NCBI GenBank assembly: GCA_007280275.1
Contig: QYQB01000036.1
Span: 1 to 37,567, forward strand
Length of the DNA: 37,567 nt
Origin: a bacterium
Lineage (GTDB): Bacteria > Bacteroidota > Ignavibacteria > UBA10030
Direction of reading: 5' to 3'
Shown piece by piece: positions 1 through 8,470 of this stretch. Position numbers and translations under genes: made by a program. Below the pieces are notes generated by a model. That model had not been told where the DNA came from and ran no database searches. It worked only from the letters and a program-made list of their open reading frames with translations. The number at the start of each line of letters is the position of its first letter. The stretch's first letter is position 1.

Positions 1-1
1 G

Positions 2-631
2 CATCAAAGCGACACCGGCGTGAATTTTAACGAGGCACTCGTCTGCAACAACATCGTGGAAGCAGCAATGGCCGCCTCAAGTGGAGTTGTCAAAACCTAC
101 AAGGTGTGGAGCTACAACGTCGAAGGACTCCATCACGCGCGACAAGGAAGCAACACGAAAGTCGATCACACCGTCGCAGTCGATTCCCTGGGAAGAATTT
201 CCGGGTATACGCACGAAATCAGAGAAGCAAATAAATTACACCCCGACGTCTTCATCGCAGTTCACAACAACGGTGCATCAAATCGCAATGCGTGTTGGGG
301 ATACGTGCACGAGGGAGATGAGGGTGAACAGGGCAACAGGGATCTGGCAAAAGAATTTGTAGAAGAGATCTGTCGGGTGTCCGGTCTTGAAAACCGGGGT
401 GTGCTTGGGGACAGCTCACCAAACCGCAATGACTACCGGTGCAAGAACACGGGCAAACTTTCGTTCTACAGCGTGGACGAAAACGTGAATGCGTCTCCGG
501 TGCGCGTACTGCTGGAGATCGGAGACAACAAAGTCAGTTACGACCTGTTGATGGATCCCGCGAAGCAGAAACTGATTGGTCGGGCCATTCAGGCGGTCGT
601 TGAGCGGAGATTTGGCAAGGCGGGAAACTAG
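2..631 (+). CDS. N-acetylmuramoyl-L-alanine amidase family (Amidase_3-like), 5' truncated
   Basis: The reading frame is open from base 2, so the gene begins before the window and the GTG at 20 is not its start. Amidase_3 enzymes are zinc enzymes that cut the bond between N-acetylmuramic acid and the L-Ala of the stem peptide in the periplasm. Seen: HQSDTG at the very edge (first zinc His), FNEAL shortly after (zinc Glu), FIAVHNNGA (corresponding to the family SIHxN zinc His), and LLEIGD near the end (position of the catalytic Glu). The C-terminus then ends in a helix typical of the fold. The TAG stop is followed 43 nt later by the next gene on the same strand, so the two may be co-transcribed. 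Any signal peptide or SPOR/AMIN domain would be upstream and out of sight. The family call is fairly firm; the exact substrate is not shown. Confidence 0.7.
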   Translation, partial: HQSDTGVNFNEALVCNNIVEAAMAASSGVVKTYKVWSYNVEGLHHARQGSNTKVDHTVAVDSLGRISGYTHEIREANKLHPDVFIAVHNNGASNRNACWGYVHEGDEGEQGNRDLAKEFVEEICRVSGLENRGVLGDSSPNRNDYRCKNTGKLSFYSVDENVNASPVRVLLEIGDNKVSYDLLMDPAKQKLIGRAIQAVVERRFGKAGN

Positions 632-674
632 ACTTTCTTGAGCGGGGGCACTTCACCGCAAGACAGGAAGAATC

Positions 675-1457
675 ATGCAACTTGCAATTGTTCAGACAAG
701 CCCGGTGTTCGGCAAGGTTCAGGAAAACGTCCAAGCTGCACTGGAGCTCATGGAGAGTATGCCCGCAGACCTTTATGTGCTGCCAGAGCTCTTCAACGCG
801 GGCTACAATTTCATTGAAATCCTCGAGGTGGAAAGGGTTGCCGAGCAAGCGGATGGCCTAACATTTCAAGCACTTCTGGCCTTCGCACAAAAGCGGATCT
901 GCTACATCGCGTATGGGTTTGCCGAGAAAGCCGACCACCTTTACAATTCTGCCGCGCTCATTGGACCGTCGGGGCTCGTCGGGTTATACCGAAAAGTCCA
1001 CCTCTTTGACCGGGAAAACCTATTTTTCCAACCAGGAAACCATGGATTCCCGGTATTCAATCTTCCGTTTGGCAGAATTGGAATGATGATCTGTTTCGAC
1101 TGGATTTATCCGGAAGCAGCCCGCACGCTGGCTATCAAGGGTGCGCAGTTGATAGTCCATCCATCAAACCTGGTTTTGCCGTATTGCCCGGATGCGATGG
1201 TCACCCGCTGCCTTGAGAACCGGATCTTTGCTGCGACAGCCGACAGGGTGGGGAGAGAAAATCGTGGTTCGTTTGATCTCCAGTTTATTGGTACAAGTGA
1301 AATTGTGTCACCGAGCGGAGAGATCCTGGCCCGATTAGATAAGGATACGCCTGGTATCGTCGCGGTCAACGTTGATCTTCAGCAGGCTGACAAGAAAAGG
1401 ATCAATCACTATAACGACCTGATCATAGATCGAAAACCGGATCAGTACAGCCGGTAG
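675..1457 (+). CDS. Carbon-nitrogen hydrolase (nitrilase superfamily)
   Basis: A 260-residue cytoplasmic enzyme of the nitrilase/omega-amidase superfamily, which hydrolyses amides or carbamoyl compounds. The catalytic triad is visible: Glu38 in LPELFNAGY, Lys107 in YRKVHLF, and Cys140 in MICFDWIYPE. The length is that of a single-domain member with no fused partner. The ATG at 675 is preceded by an AGGAAG ribosome-binding site. It follows the amidase gene by 43 nt and probably shares its transcript. The substrate cannot be read from sequence; omega-amidase, carbamoylputrescine-type amidase or another small-amide hydrolase are all possible. Confidence 0.85.
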   Translation: MQLAIVQTSPVFGKVQENVQAALELMESMPADLYVLPELFNAGYNFIEILEVERVAEQADGLTFQALLAFAQKRICYIAYGFAEKADHLYNSAALIGPSGLVGLYRKVHLFDRENLFFQPGNHGFPVFNLPFGRIGMMICFDWIYPEAARTLAIKGAQLIVHPSNLVLPYCPDAMVTRCLENRIFAATADRVGRENRGSFDLQFIGTSEIVSPSGEILARLDKDTPGIVAVNVDLQQADKKRINHYNDLIIDRKPDQYSR

Positions 1458-1463
1458 AAATAG

Positions 1464-1490
1464 AAAAAGCCCGGCAGGAAGATGCCGGGC
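1464..1490 (-). terminator. Intrinsic terminator of the dodecin transcript
   Basis: A perfect 8-bp stem, GCCCGGCA (1469-1476) with TGCCGGGC (1483-1490), encloses a 6-nt loop. On the minus strand it is followed directly by a run of five T (complement of A 1464-1468), so it fits termination of the minus-strand dodecin gene. On the plus strand there is no T run, but the hairpin lies just after the nitrilase stop and may act weakly in both directions. Confidence 0.75.
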
Positions 1491-1525
1491 GTCGCTGAGC
1501 CAGAGTTCCCGTCCTTGCGAGTCGG

Positions 1526-1735
1526 TCAATCCTCTAGCGTGAACCCCGCCTTCAATGTAACCTGCCACTGAACAACCTTTCCGCCATCAACCTGACCGCG
1601 GGTCTCGGTGATCTGCATCCATCGAATATTTCGCACGGTCTTTGATGCCCGCGCAAGCGCGCCCTGCACCGCATCCTCGATCGAAACGCTCGAAGTTCCC
1701 GTCAACTCAATGTGTTTGTAGATGTTATTCGGCAT
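1526..1735 (-). CDS. Dodecin family flavin-binding protein
   Basis: A 69-residue protein with the full dodecin pattern: an N-terminal strand (YKHIELTGTSS), one helix beginning SIEDAVQGALARAS, then the strand RNIRWMQITE with the flavin-stacking Trp, and VVQWQVTLKAGF at the end. Dodecins form hollow dodecamers that bind and buffer flavins such as riboflavin or FMN in the cytoplasm. A clear AAAGGAG ribosome-binding site lies about 7 nt before the ATG. The gene starts 13 nt after the stop of the upstream cysteine-containing protein, so they form a two-gene operon closed by the terminator at 1464-1490. Confidence 0.92.
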   Translation of the reverse strand: MPNNIYKHIELTGTSSVSIEDAVQGALARASKTVRNIRWMQITETRGQVDGGKVVQWQVTLKAGFTLED

Positions 1736-1748
1736 AAGGTTGCTCCTT

Positions 1749-2063
1749 TCAAGTGTCCTCTTTTATCTTCAAGATCCAATCATCCGGGTGAAAGCTCTTG
1801 ATTTCCAAGTCGGGCACAACGGTTCGCGGGTTTGAATCAACGTCTTTGATGATTCTAACATGAGTAGCCTGCACATCCTCGGCACATGTGTCGCAGTGTA
1901 TAGGAAGGGGCTGGACGGCTCCGTTTGCGGCAAGATCATGTGACCACGCGAACAAATCTTGTTTTGTCACGACACGAAAGTCTGTACGCTCGATGGATTG
2001 ACCGCATCGCTGGTGGTGAGCCGAGTAGAGAACAAAGAAGGACGGATCGTGAGTCTTATCCAT
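1749..2063 (-). CDS. Small hypothetical protein with a CxxC-type pair
   Basis: I do not recognise this 104-residue protein. An ATG at 2108 is also open, but the ATG at 2063 has a good AAAGGA site 5-6 nt upstream and gives a compact protein starting MDKTHDPSFFVLYSAHH. There is no signal peptide or membrane segment. Three cysteines lie in RCGQS and HCDTCAED, with several nearby histidines, which could bind a metal, but this is a guess from composition. It precedes dodecin by 13 nt on the same strand, so a link with flavin handling or redox stress is possible but unproved. Confidence 0.65.
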   Translation of the reverse strand: MDKTHDPSFFVLYSAHHQRCGQSIERTDFRVVTKQDLFAWSHDLAANGAVQPLPIHCDTCAEDVQATHVRIIKDVDSNPRTVVPDLEIKSFHPDDWILKIKEDT

Positions 2064-2197
2064 GAGTTCCTTTCTAAGGACATTGAAGCAGCCCCCAGCG
2101 TCGCACATCGACGCCAGAAAGGCAGACTGAGGTTAAGGGATTTTGTCAATAAAATCAACAGAATCCGCGCTCTGAGTAACGATCCCAACGCGTCGGC
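2064..2197. other. Non-coding half of the divergent intergenic region
   Basis: This is the left part of the 328-bp gap between the divergent minus-strand gene (start 2063) and the plus-strand barrel gene (start 2392). On the minus strand it contains TTGATT and TTGACA boxes near 2144-2160, but no convincing -10 element at the right distance, so the promoter of the dodecin operon is not resolved. Short open frames here have no start context or family resemblance. Confidence 0.4.
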
Positions 2198-2227
2198 TTG
2201 ACAATCTGCGCGATTTTCTGTTATCTT
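2198..2227 (+). promoter_or_regulatory. Sigma-70-like promoter
   Basis: A perfect TTGACA (2198-2203) is followed after 18 nt by TATCTT (2222-2227), which matches four of six -10 positions. The predicted start of transcription is near 2234. It would drive the structured leader at 2234-2357 and, by read-through, the PorV/PorQ-like gene. Confidence 0.6.
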
Positions 2228-2233
2228 GATGCC

Positions 2234-2357
2234 AGAGGGGCACGAGAATATCGACAATTGTTAGAGGCCGAAGTACCGCGAGAGAAGTTGCAGCGTGAGT
2301 CACTCTAACAATGCGTGTTGGCCGAATTCATTGCGTTAGGGTGAATTCGGTTTTTTT
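2234..2357 (+). ncRNA. Candidate structured small RNA or attenuator leader
   Basis: Between a strong promoter and the barrel gene lies a roughly 124-nt segment that contains no plausible gene. It can form a perfect 10-bp stem, ATTGTTAGAG (2257-2266) with CTCTAACAAT (2303-2312), around a 36-nt purine-rich loop, and CACG (2241-2244) can extend it by pairing with CGTG (2314-2317) across an asymmetric internal loop. It ends in a textbook terminator. I do not recognise a known riboswitch or RNA family. It may be a free small RNA, or a leader controlling the downstream outer-membrane gene. Confidence 0.45.
2322..2357 (+). terminator. Strong intrinsic terminator upstream of the barrel gene
   Basis: A perfect 9-bp stem, CCGAATTCA (2322-2330) with TGAATTCGG (2342-2350), has an 11-nt loop and is followed at once by seven T (2351-2357). 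It lies 34 nt before the ATG of the next gene, so it either ends a small RNA or acts as an attenuator. Confidence 0.85.
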
Positions 2358-2391
2358 GTTTCATGTCCTTTCATTGCAAAGGGAAATAGCC

Positions 2392-3414
2392 ATGCGAATG
2401 TTCAGGAACGGTGTATTGCTTGTGTTCCTGCTGTGTTCTGTCTCTGGTGCTCAAACGGTCGCGAAGTTTGCCGGAGAGTTTATGGCAATCGGTGTTGGTG
2501 GCCGCGCTCTTGGACTTGGCGGTGCGCACGTCGCGTTGGTCAGCGATGCGACAGCCGGCTACTGGAACCCGGCCGCGCTTGCGCGCATCGGTTACCCCGA
2601 AGGCATAGTCATGCACGACGAGCGCTTTGGAAGCCTCATCAGTTTTGACTTTGCCAGCGTGGCTGTTCCGTATGGTTTGGATCAGAGCCTGGGATTGAGC
2701 CTTCTGCGGCTTGGAGTGGACGGAATTCCAGACACCCGGAAGGCCTGGGTTGACAACAACAGCAATGGCATTTTCGACGATGTCGATCGTCTTGATTACG
2801 ACAAGGTCACCTATTTCAACGCAGCGGACTGGGCGCTATATTTCACATACGCAAAACGGTCGTCATCCAACTTCATGTACGGAGCCAACGTCAAGATAAT
2901 CCGACGCAATCTCGCCGATCAATCTGCCATCGGGATTGGATTTGATGTCGGCGCGCTCTACTCGCCGATGGCGGACCTCTACCTTGGCATCAACGCCCAG
3001 GATGTTACGACAACGCTCGTGGCATGGAGTACGGGACGAAATGAGCTGGTTTCTCCGACGTTGAAAATTGGAGCGGCCTATAGTATCGAAGCTCTTGGAG
3101 GACGGTTCACTCCGGTGGTCGATGCCGATGTACGCTTTGAGAACAGGCGTTTTTCTTCTGTGGCCAATTTGGGTGCGGTGAGCTTCGATCCTCACGCGGG
3201 ATTGGAATTTGATTACAAGAAAACAGTGGCATTACGTGTGGGATACAACGACGTCAAGCAACTCACGCTCGGAGCCGGGGTCCATCTTCGAATGCTCGAT
3301 GTCGATTACTCTTTTGCCAAATTCACGGCGGACGAAACCCTGGGAAATACACACCGCATCTCATTGCGGTTTGTTCTGCAGGATGACAGATTCGGGAGGG
3401 CGCCTACGCAATAA
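2392..3414 (+). CDS. PorV/PorQ-family outer-membrane beta-barrel protein
   Basis: A 340-residue exported protein. An upstream ATG at 2311 lies in frame but would put the terminator hairpin inside the gene; the ATG at 2392 has an AAGGGA site 7 nt upstream and starts a clear signal peptide (MRMFRNGVLLVFLLCSVSGAQ). The mature start carries the family hallmark GVGGRALGLGGAHVAL followed by SDATAGYWNPAALA. The rest alternates amphipathic strands (GYNDVKQLTLGAGVHL, HRISLRFVLQ) as expected of a barrel. Members of this family include PorV and PorQ of the type IX secretion system, but many paralogues have unknown jobs, and no other type IX gene is visible here. It stands alone on its strand. Confidence 0.82.
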   Translation: MRMFRNGVLLVFLLCSVSGAQTVAKFAGEFMAIGVGGRALGLGGAHVALVSDATAGYWNPAALARIGYPEGIVMHDERFGSLISFDFASVAVPYGLDQSLGLSLLRLGVDGIPDTRKAWVDNNSNGIFDDVDRLDYDKVTYFNAADWALYFTYAKRSSSNFMYGANVKIIRRNLADQSAIGIGFDVGALYSPMADLYLGINAQDVTTTLVAWSTGRNELVSPTLKIGAAYSIEALGGRFTPVVDADVRFENRRFSSVANLGAVSFDPHAGLEFDYKKTVALRVGYNDVKQLTLGAGVHLRMLDVDYSFAKFTADETLGNTHRISLRFVLQDDRFGRAPTQ

Positions 3415-3712
3415 CAGAGCCAGAGACACCTTCCTTTGTGCGTTACAACCAACCCGAGGCCGAGTAAACCACCATTGAGACGCTGAAAACATCAATTCAA
3501 TTGATGTACGGCCTTCGCCGAACCTCTATCACAGAACCGGCCGCCGCAATTCGCCGGGTTCCCCTCGAACAACATTAAGCCGCAGCCCCCCCCACGCAAA
3601 CAGCCTCTCGGAATCGTCGTGCCAGGAGCTTGTTAAGTATATCATAGAAACGGCGAAGCCGGAAAGTGCTTCTTTCCGGCTTCACTTCTTAAAGAGTTCT
3701 GTTTGGATTGGG
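3415..3712. other. Convergent intergenic region with no gene
   Basis: This 298-bp gap lies between the convergent barrel gene and the adenylate cyclase gene. It holds a C8 run near 3586-3593 and the hairpin at 3655-3683. I see no gene, repeat or RNA in the rest. Confidence 0.6.
3655..3683. terminator. Long perfect hairpin between convergent genes
   Basis: GAAGCCGGAAAG (3655-3666) and CTTTCCGGCTTC (3672-3683) form a perfect 12-bp stem with a 5-nt loop. It lies 30 nt past the cyclase stop and about 240 nt past the barrel gene stop. The T-rich tail is weak on both sides, so it may end transcripts in both directions or stabilise their 3' ends. Confidence 0.6.
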
Positions 3713-5914
3713 TTACTTTGTTGTCATCACAAAGACCCCGGTCCAATCGGGTGGCGGCGGATTCAACTGGTACAGGCTCGCACGCTGTTCGTAAATTTCC
3801 GACACACGGCAGGTAGGATCCAACTGTCTCGCTTGCTGGAAGTATGCGATCGCCTCCTGCCAGTTTCGCTCGCGATAAAGTCGCAGGCCTTCGTGATAGA
3901 TCTCGAGTGATTGTTTCTGGTTGTCGGTCATCTGCATGTCTGCTGTTCCGAGAAGCTCCCACACCTTCACCGGTTCCGTCTTTCCTTTCACCTGGATGAG
4001 GTCGAGCTCCCGGACTGCGACCCGTCCCTTGACCTGCTGGAAGGTAAAGTCGCTGATCATGATGTTGGATCCGTACTGCTTGTTTGCCCCCTCGAGACGC
4101 GAAGCAAGGTTTACACTGTCACCAATAACAGTGTAATCGAAGCGGTCACGTCCACCCATGTTGCCGACAATCATCGTGCCGGAATTAATACCGATTCGCA
4201 CTTCCAAACCAGGCTTTCCCTCTTTCTTCCACTTTGGTCGCAATATAGCCAATCGCTTCTGCATGTCGAGTGAAGCGAGACAGGTACGCAGAGCATGATC
4301 CTTCTGAGCAATCGGCGCGCCCCAGAATGCCATGATGGCATCCCCTTCGTACTTGTCAAGGGTTCCTTCGTGCTTAAGAACGATGGTGGTCATCTCGTCC
4401 AGGTACTCATTGAGCAATTCGACCAAGCCTTCCGGTCTGGTATAAAACTGTTCTGATATTGTGGTGAAGCCCGCAATATCGGAGAAGAACACGGTCAGCT
4501 CACGCCGGTCGCCGCCGAGCTTCGCTTTTTCCGGGTTTGCCACCAGTTCGTTCACAACCGCGGCGCTGATGTACTTGCTGAAAACATTTTTGATGAGCGC
4601 TTTTTGCTGCCGTTCACCGAGGTACTGGTAGATGGCAGCGCTGAGATATGCGAGGACCACGGCAAGGCTCGGGTAGACGAAGTTCACGAGCGTCCCGTTG
4701 TTCATGAAAGAACGAACGGCAATCTCGAAGACAGCAAAGATCAGGAGCGCCACAATCGCAACGGAGGCAAATTCAAGAAGAACGACATATCGAATCTTCA
4801 ATTGTCTCACCCGGAGAATGCCGAGGAACGAAACAAGGGCAAGAAAAATCGCAAGCCCTAGCTCCAGGTTCGAATCAGCTTTGCGGATGTACTTCTGGTC
4901 AAGAACGTTCTGAATTGCCGTCGCGTGGATTTCCACCCCGTTCATAGTCTGTTGTCCCTGCAGAAGATCGGCAACGGGGATCTGATGGAAGTCGCGCTCT
5001 TCCGGCATTACCGACCCGATCAGCACGACCTTGTCTTTTACAAGCGCTTGGGTAGTTTCGTCAAACGCGTTGATATCAGATTCGTACGTTAGCTCATCCT
5101 TCGTCTTGAAGGAGGAATCATCCACGACCTCCTGGAACTTGAGATGCCGGAAGGAGCCACTCGGGCCATAGTAGTTGATCAGGAAGGAGCTGCCATCAAC
5201 GGCAGGAATGACGTGATCGCCAAGGATGAGGGATTCACCATCCACGTCGGCAACAACAGTGTCGTTGAGCTGGAAAGCAATATTCAACGCGGCAAACCCG
5301 AGTGTGGGTGTCAGGAAGTTTCCGACAGTCATCTCGGGATAGTATCGTCGGACGATATCGTCGCGATCTTTCCCGGCAATATTGGTTATACCGACGCGTC
5401 TTCCCGGCGCATAAAAAACGTTACCGTACGATCGCTCGATTGTGCTCAACCGATACCGGTCTCCACCCGTGGACTCATCAATCTTTGCGCCGAGAACAAC
5501 ATTGTTGTACTTGGCCAAGACAGCATCGAGCATTCCGTCAGACACGCTGTCGCGCTTCTCGTCAAAGGTAATATCGAGCACGATGGCGCGCGCACCAGCC
5601 CGCTCAAGATTCTCAATCACATGAGCGTAGTACGATCGCGGAAACGGAAAGGTTTCGGGAAGAGCCTTCGTATCCTCGGCTGTAATCGCGACAATGACGA
5701 CGCCGGCCTGCTCCTTCGGATTCCACCAATCGCCCGCTGCCAGTTGACGTTCATACCGCTGCTGGTATCGGTAGTCGGTTGAGAGGTGGTCTACGTTCTG
5801 TATGAAGCCGGGGTCCAAAACGCGGATAAGGGCGACAAGAATACCAATCCCTAACCCGATTCCGGTCTTAATCAGAAGTGGAAGTATGTTCTTCTTGAAG
5901 GAGTACGAGGCCAT
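3713..5914 (-). CDS. CHASE2-domain class III adenylate cyclase with C-terminal TPR
   Basis: A 733-residue membrane sensor predicted to make cAMP. In order: an N-terminal membrane segment (about 11-32); a CHASE2 extracytoplasmic domain (about 40-345, with the family pieces VVIVAITAEDT, RAGARAIVLDITF and VVLIGSV); a cluster of membrane helices (about 351-432); a class III cyclase domain (about 470-650); and a TPR-like tail (about 669-712). Active-site residues are present: metal Asp479 (FFSDIAGF) and Asp525 (YEGDAIMAF), adenine-selecting Lys521 and Asp593 (RFDYTVIGDS), and transition-state Asn602 and Arg606 (VNLASRLEG). The Lys/Asp pair favours ATP over GTP. It is the last gene of a four-gene operon, 21 nt after the beta-barrel gene. 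CHASE2 often occurs beside FecR domains, as here. The enzyme call is firm; the signal sensed is unknown. Confidence 0.93.
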   Translation of the reverse strand: MASYSFKKNILPLLIKTGIGLGIGILVALIRVLDPGFIQNVDHLSTDYRYQQRYERQLAAGDWWNPKEQAGVVIVAITAEDTKALPETFPFPRSYYAHVIENLERAGARAIVLDITFDEKRDSVSDGMLDAVLAKYNNVVLGAKIDESTGGDRYRLSTIERSYGNVFYAPGRRVGITNIAGKDRDDIVRRYYPEMTVGNFLTPTLGFAALNIAFQLNDTVVADVDGESLILGDHVIPAVDGSSFLINYYGPSGSFRHLKFQEVVDDSSFKTKDELTYESDINAFDETTQALVKDKVVLIGSVMPEERDFHQIPVADLLQGQQTMNGVEIHATAIQNVLDQKYIRKADSNLELGLAIFLALVSFLGILRVRQLKIRYVVLLEFASVAIVALLIFAVFEIAVRSFMNNGTLVNFVYPSLAVVLAYLSAAIYQYLGERQQKALIKNVFSKYISAAVVNELVANPEKAKLGGDRRELTVFFSDIAGFTTISEQFYTRPEGLVELLNEYLDEMTTIVLKHEGTLDKYEGDAIMAFWGAPIAQKDHALRTCLASLDMQKRLAILRPKWKKEGKPGLEVRIGINSGTMIVGNMGGRDRFDYTVIGDSVNLASRLEGANKQYGSNIMISDFTFQQVKGRVAVRELDLIQVKGKTEPVKVWELLGTADMQMTDNQKQSLEIYHEGLRLYRERNWQEAIAYFQQARQLDPTCRVSEIYEQRASLYQLNPPPPDWTGVFVMTTK

Positions 5915-5935
5915 AGAGCCCTTTCAGCAATCGAC

Positions 5936-8470
5936 TCAGAAGTTGAAGCGATAAATGAGGCTCATGATGTTGTCGTTCTTGAACTTCTCGCCGGTCAGGA
6001 GGTTTGTCCCGCTGTTCAGGATGAGATCGTACTGAAACATCAGGGCATGATTTTCTGTGACCGAATAATCGAGGCCCCCCTGGAGCAGCGTGCGTTTCAG
6101 GTCGCCGAACGTCGAGTTGTAACTCGCGGCGAGTCGCAACTTGTCATTGATGAGTCGATATTGAAGGTTGGCCGAGAGCGATGAAATTTTGAGAAGGGTT
6201 TCAAGTATTTGAGATTTTGCATTATCCGGTATCAGAAGCTGCTGGCTCTTGGTTTCCCCCGTGCTGAAGGTGATCGTCGTTTGCAGGGGGAAGGAAAACA
6301 CGCTCGTTAACGCGCCGAAGTACATGTTATTTGTCTGGTCACGTTTGTTGAGAGTGTTGTCTTTCTTGTTTGCGATGTTGGCTCCCATCGAGAGGTTGTG
6401 TCGTGCACCGGCGACGAAGTCATAGTTGACCTGAGCCGAGATCCTGGCTAGAGCGTCGTCTGCTATATTCAACTCTGTGTTGTTGGGTTTGGTGAGATCC
6501 TTCTTTGCATCGTTTTTGCGGTTGTTGCTTCCATAGCCGAGCGTGAATGACGGCCAGTCGTTGGCCGGGTACAGCGTGAGCGAGGAGTTGAGATAATCGT
6601 ACGTGGTGGTGTAGACCTTTGTCTGGGCGGTATTGTCTTTGCGTTGTTCGTAGGAGACGCTGAGAAGCACCCGGTTCGAAAACATTCGGATTCTGTCAGA
6701 AACCGCAAGGCCCTGGACGTCGGCCTGCAGGAACTCATTGCCGAACGACGTATACGTTGCACCGCGCTGATAGTACTGTGCCCTGATAAAGTTGTTGAAG
6801 TAATTCATCGTCAGCGTGCCTTCGTAGGCCAGGGCTGGCAAGCCCGTACCCACAGGGTTGAGGGGGGTAAGATATTCGTTGATCGTGATAATCTTCGATG
6901 CAATATCGGCGATCTTTCTGATATCATCTGACTGCTTCTGCCGATCAGCTTTCTCCGACGGGGTGAGAGTTGGATCGAATTTCCCGGCCAACAGGTCATA
7001 GTCATAATCTGAAAAATTCCCCCGGGCGATGTTGTTGTTCATCAGGCTCAGCGAAGCTTGAGCGTCGATCCGGAATTTCTGGTTGTCGAACGCAATCATC
7101 ATGTCTGCTCCGCCAACGAAATTCTCCTGTGGGCGGATTCCGTACCGGATGGATCCAGCGTCATCTTTAGACTTCATGTACGTGAACCCCAACTGGAAAT
7201 TCTCGCCGGCACCAAAACTGGGCCGGATGGCAAGGAAGTTGCGAGTGAATGTTCCGGAGTTAAATACGACGTACTTGCCGGGTGTCGTTTGGAGAGAATT
7301 TTCCGGGCGGGTGTTGAGCGCCGACGAGTCAACCTTCCCACCTACCAGATAGTTCAGCGACGAATCAGCCTTTCCGGTGTAGTTCAGCAGGGGAGAACCG
7401 TCGAGGTTGCGTGTGATGTCGCCGTAGGAAACATCGACGTTGAAGAATTTCAGAGACAAGGTTGCGCTGACGCCGCGGACACGCTTACCGCTGACGATAT
7501 AGCTTGGAAATTTTGGATAGGCATCGCCGTACTGAACCTTCAGAAAGTCAAGATCTGCGTACGCGAGCAGTCGGTTCTGGGGCTGGCGGTCGGGTTTTTC
7601 CTCGTTGGTCATCAGCATGTTGGCGCCGAAATTCAACGATCGGTAGTTGCCATTGAAGCGGAGTTGGCCGCGCGTAAAGGTGCTTACCGTGGTGCCGATA
7701 TCTTCCCGTCGATATTCGGCCTGTCCGTCGATGCCCAGCCGGAAGCGCTCTTCTGTGGCCTCGATCGCCGATGCTGTTGAGAGGTTAAAATTTGATTCGA
7801 GCGTGTGATACAGTGCCCCCTTCTTGTCGTACAACTGAACGCGTATGAATTGCACACCAAGAGAGAGGGGGCGGGAGAAGTTCGCGGGGCTGAAAAGAAT
7901 GACATCGTCGCTGAAAATCGCCATTGACGTAACATCGATGCCGTTGAGAAACAACTTGGTTGCCTTCGTCTCGACGTTGTCTGAAGCATAGAACAAGGAT
8001 ACGGCAATCACAAGGTCTTCCGAGGCGACAGTCTCACCCTGCTCGGGGCTGAGCATGCGCGCTTCCAGGTTCTTGGGATCGATGGGTTTGATTGTTGCTT
8101 TCAGAGGATTCACCTGTGGATTTTCAAGCGGGTACGTTTCTGTCCGTCCGCCAGAAAGTTCGGCTTGGATATAGTACTCGATATACGGAGGGTTGACAAA
8201 TTCAGCACCAAGCGTCGTTGTTGCGCTGTTGCCGGCGAGGAGCATGTCCAGTTGTTTGAACTCGCTCTCGCCGAAACCGCGGTACTTGAGAACAACACGC
8301 TCAACACCCCCACTCGGGGAGAATTCAACGCTGATGGGTAGCGGTTGATTCTGGTTGACAACAGGTACATTGGCGCGCACGATGACGGACGTGCCTTGTG
8401 CCTGTACAGAAACGAAAGCGAAGGTCAATAGACCGAGAACGAAACCGCAGACCAGAAGTGTGCGCTTCAT
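5936..8470 (-). CDS. Large outer-membrane beta-barrel protein with N-terminal Ig-like domains
   Basis: An 844-residue exported protein of no family I can name. The frame is open to 8602, but the ATG at 8470 starts an obvious signal peptide (MKRTLLVCGFVLGLLTFAF, cleavage after QAQ) with a GAGGA site upstream. Residues about 26-130 look like an Ig-like domain related to the C-terminal domain of the FecR protein encoded next door; about 135-235 is a second beta-sandwich with an SPEQGETV opening; from about 240 to the end there are many alternating strands with tyrosine-rich turns. The protein ends in LIYRFNF, an aromatic C-terminal strand typical of substrates of the Bam assembly machine. It lies between FecR and the CHASE2 cyclase, so it may be the outer-membrane part of the same system. 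Barrel topology is inferred; no ligand can be named. Confidence 0.72.
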   Translation of the reverse strand: MKRTLLVCGFVLGLLTFAFVSVQAQGTSVIVRANVPVVNQNQPLPISVEFSPSGGVERVVLKYRGFGESEFKQLDMLLAGNSATTTLGAEFVNPPYIEYYIQAELSGGRTETYPLENPQVNPLKATIKPIDPKNLEARMLSPEQGETVASEDLVIAVSLFYASDNVETKATKLFLNGIDVTSMAIFSDDVILFSPANFSRPLSLGVQFIRVQLYDKKGALYHTLESNFNLSTASAIEATEERFRLGIDGQAEYRREDIGTTVSTFTRGQLRFNGNYRSLNFGANMLMTNEEKPDRQPQNRLLAYADLDFLKVQYGDAYPKFPSYIVSGKRVRGVSATLSLKFFNVDVSYGDITRNLDGSPLLNYTGKADSSLNYLVGGKVDSSALNTRPENSLQTTPGKYVVFNSGTFTRNFLAIRPSFGAGENFQLGFTYMKSKDDAGSIRYGIRPQENFVGGADMMIAFDNQKFRIDAQASLSLMNNNIARGNFSDYDYDLLAGKFDPTLTPSEKADRQKQSDDIRKIADIASKIITINEYLTPLNPVGTGLPALAYEGTLTMNYFNNFIRAQYYQRGATYTSFGNEFLQADVQGLAVSDRIRMFSNRVLLSVSYEQRKDNTAQTKVYTTTYDYLNSSLTLYPANDWPSFTLGYGSNNRKNDAKKDLTKPNNTELNIADDALARISAQVNYDFVAGARHNLSMGANIANKKDNTLNKRDQTNNMYFGALTSVFSFPLQTTITFSTGETKSQQLLIPDNAKSQILETLLKISSLSANLQYRLINDKLRLAASYNSTFGDLKRTLLQGGLDYSVTENHALMFQYDLILNSGTNLLTGEKFKNDNIMSLIYRFNF

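Noticed and set aside
2311-2391. An N-terminal extension of the PorV/PorQ-like gene from the ATG at 2311
   Set aside because: It would translate through a strong intrinsic terminator and bury the signal peptide 27 residues in; the ATG at 2392 has a ribosome-binding site.
7058-7780. A 240-codon plus-strand open frame inside the large barrel gene
   Set aside because: It is antisense to the barrel protein, with no start context or family resemblance.
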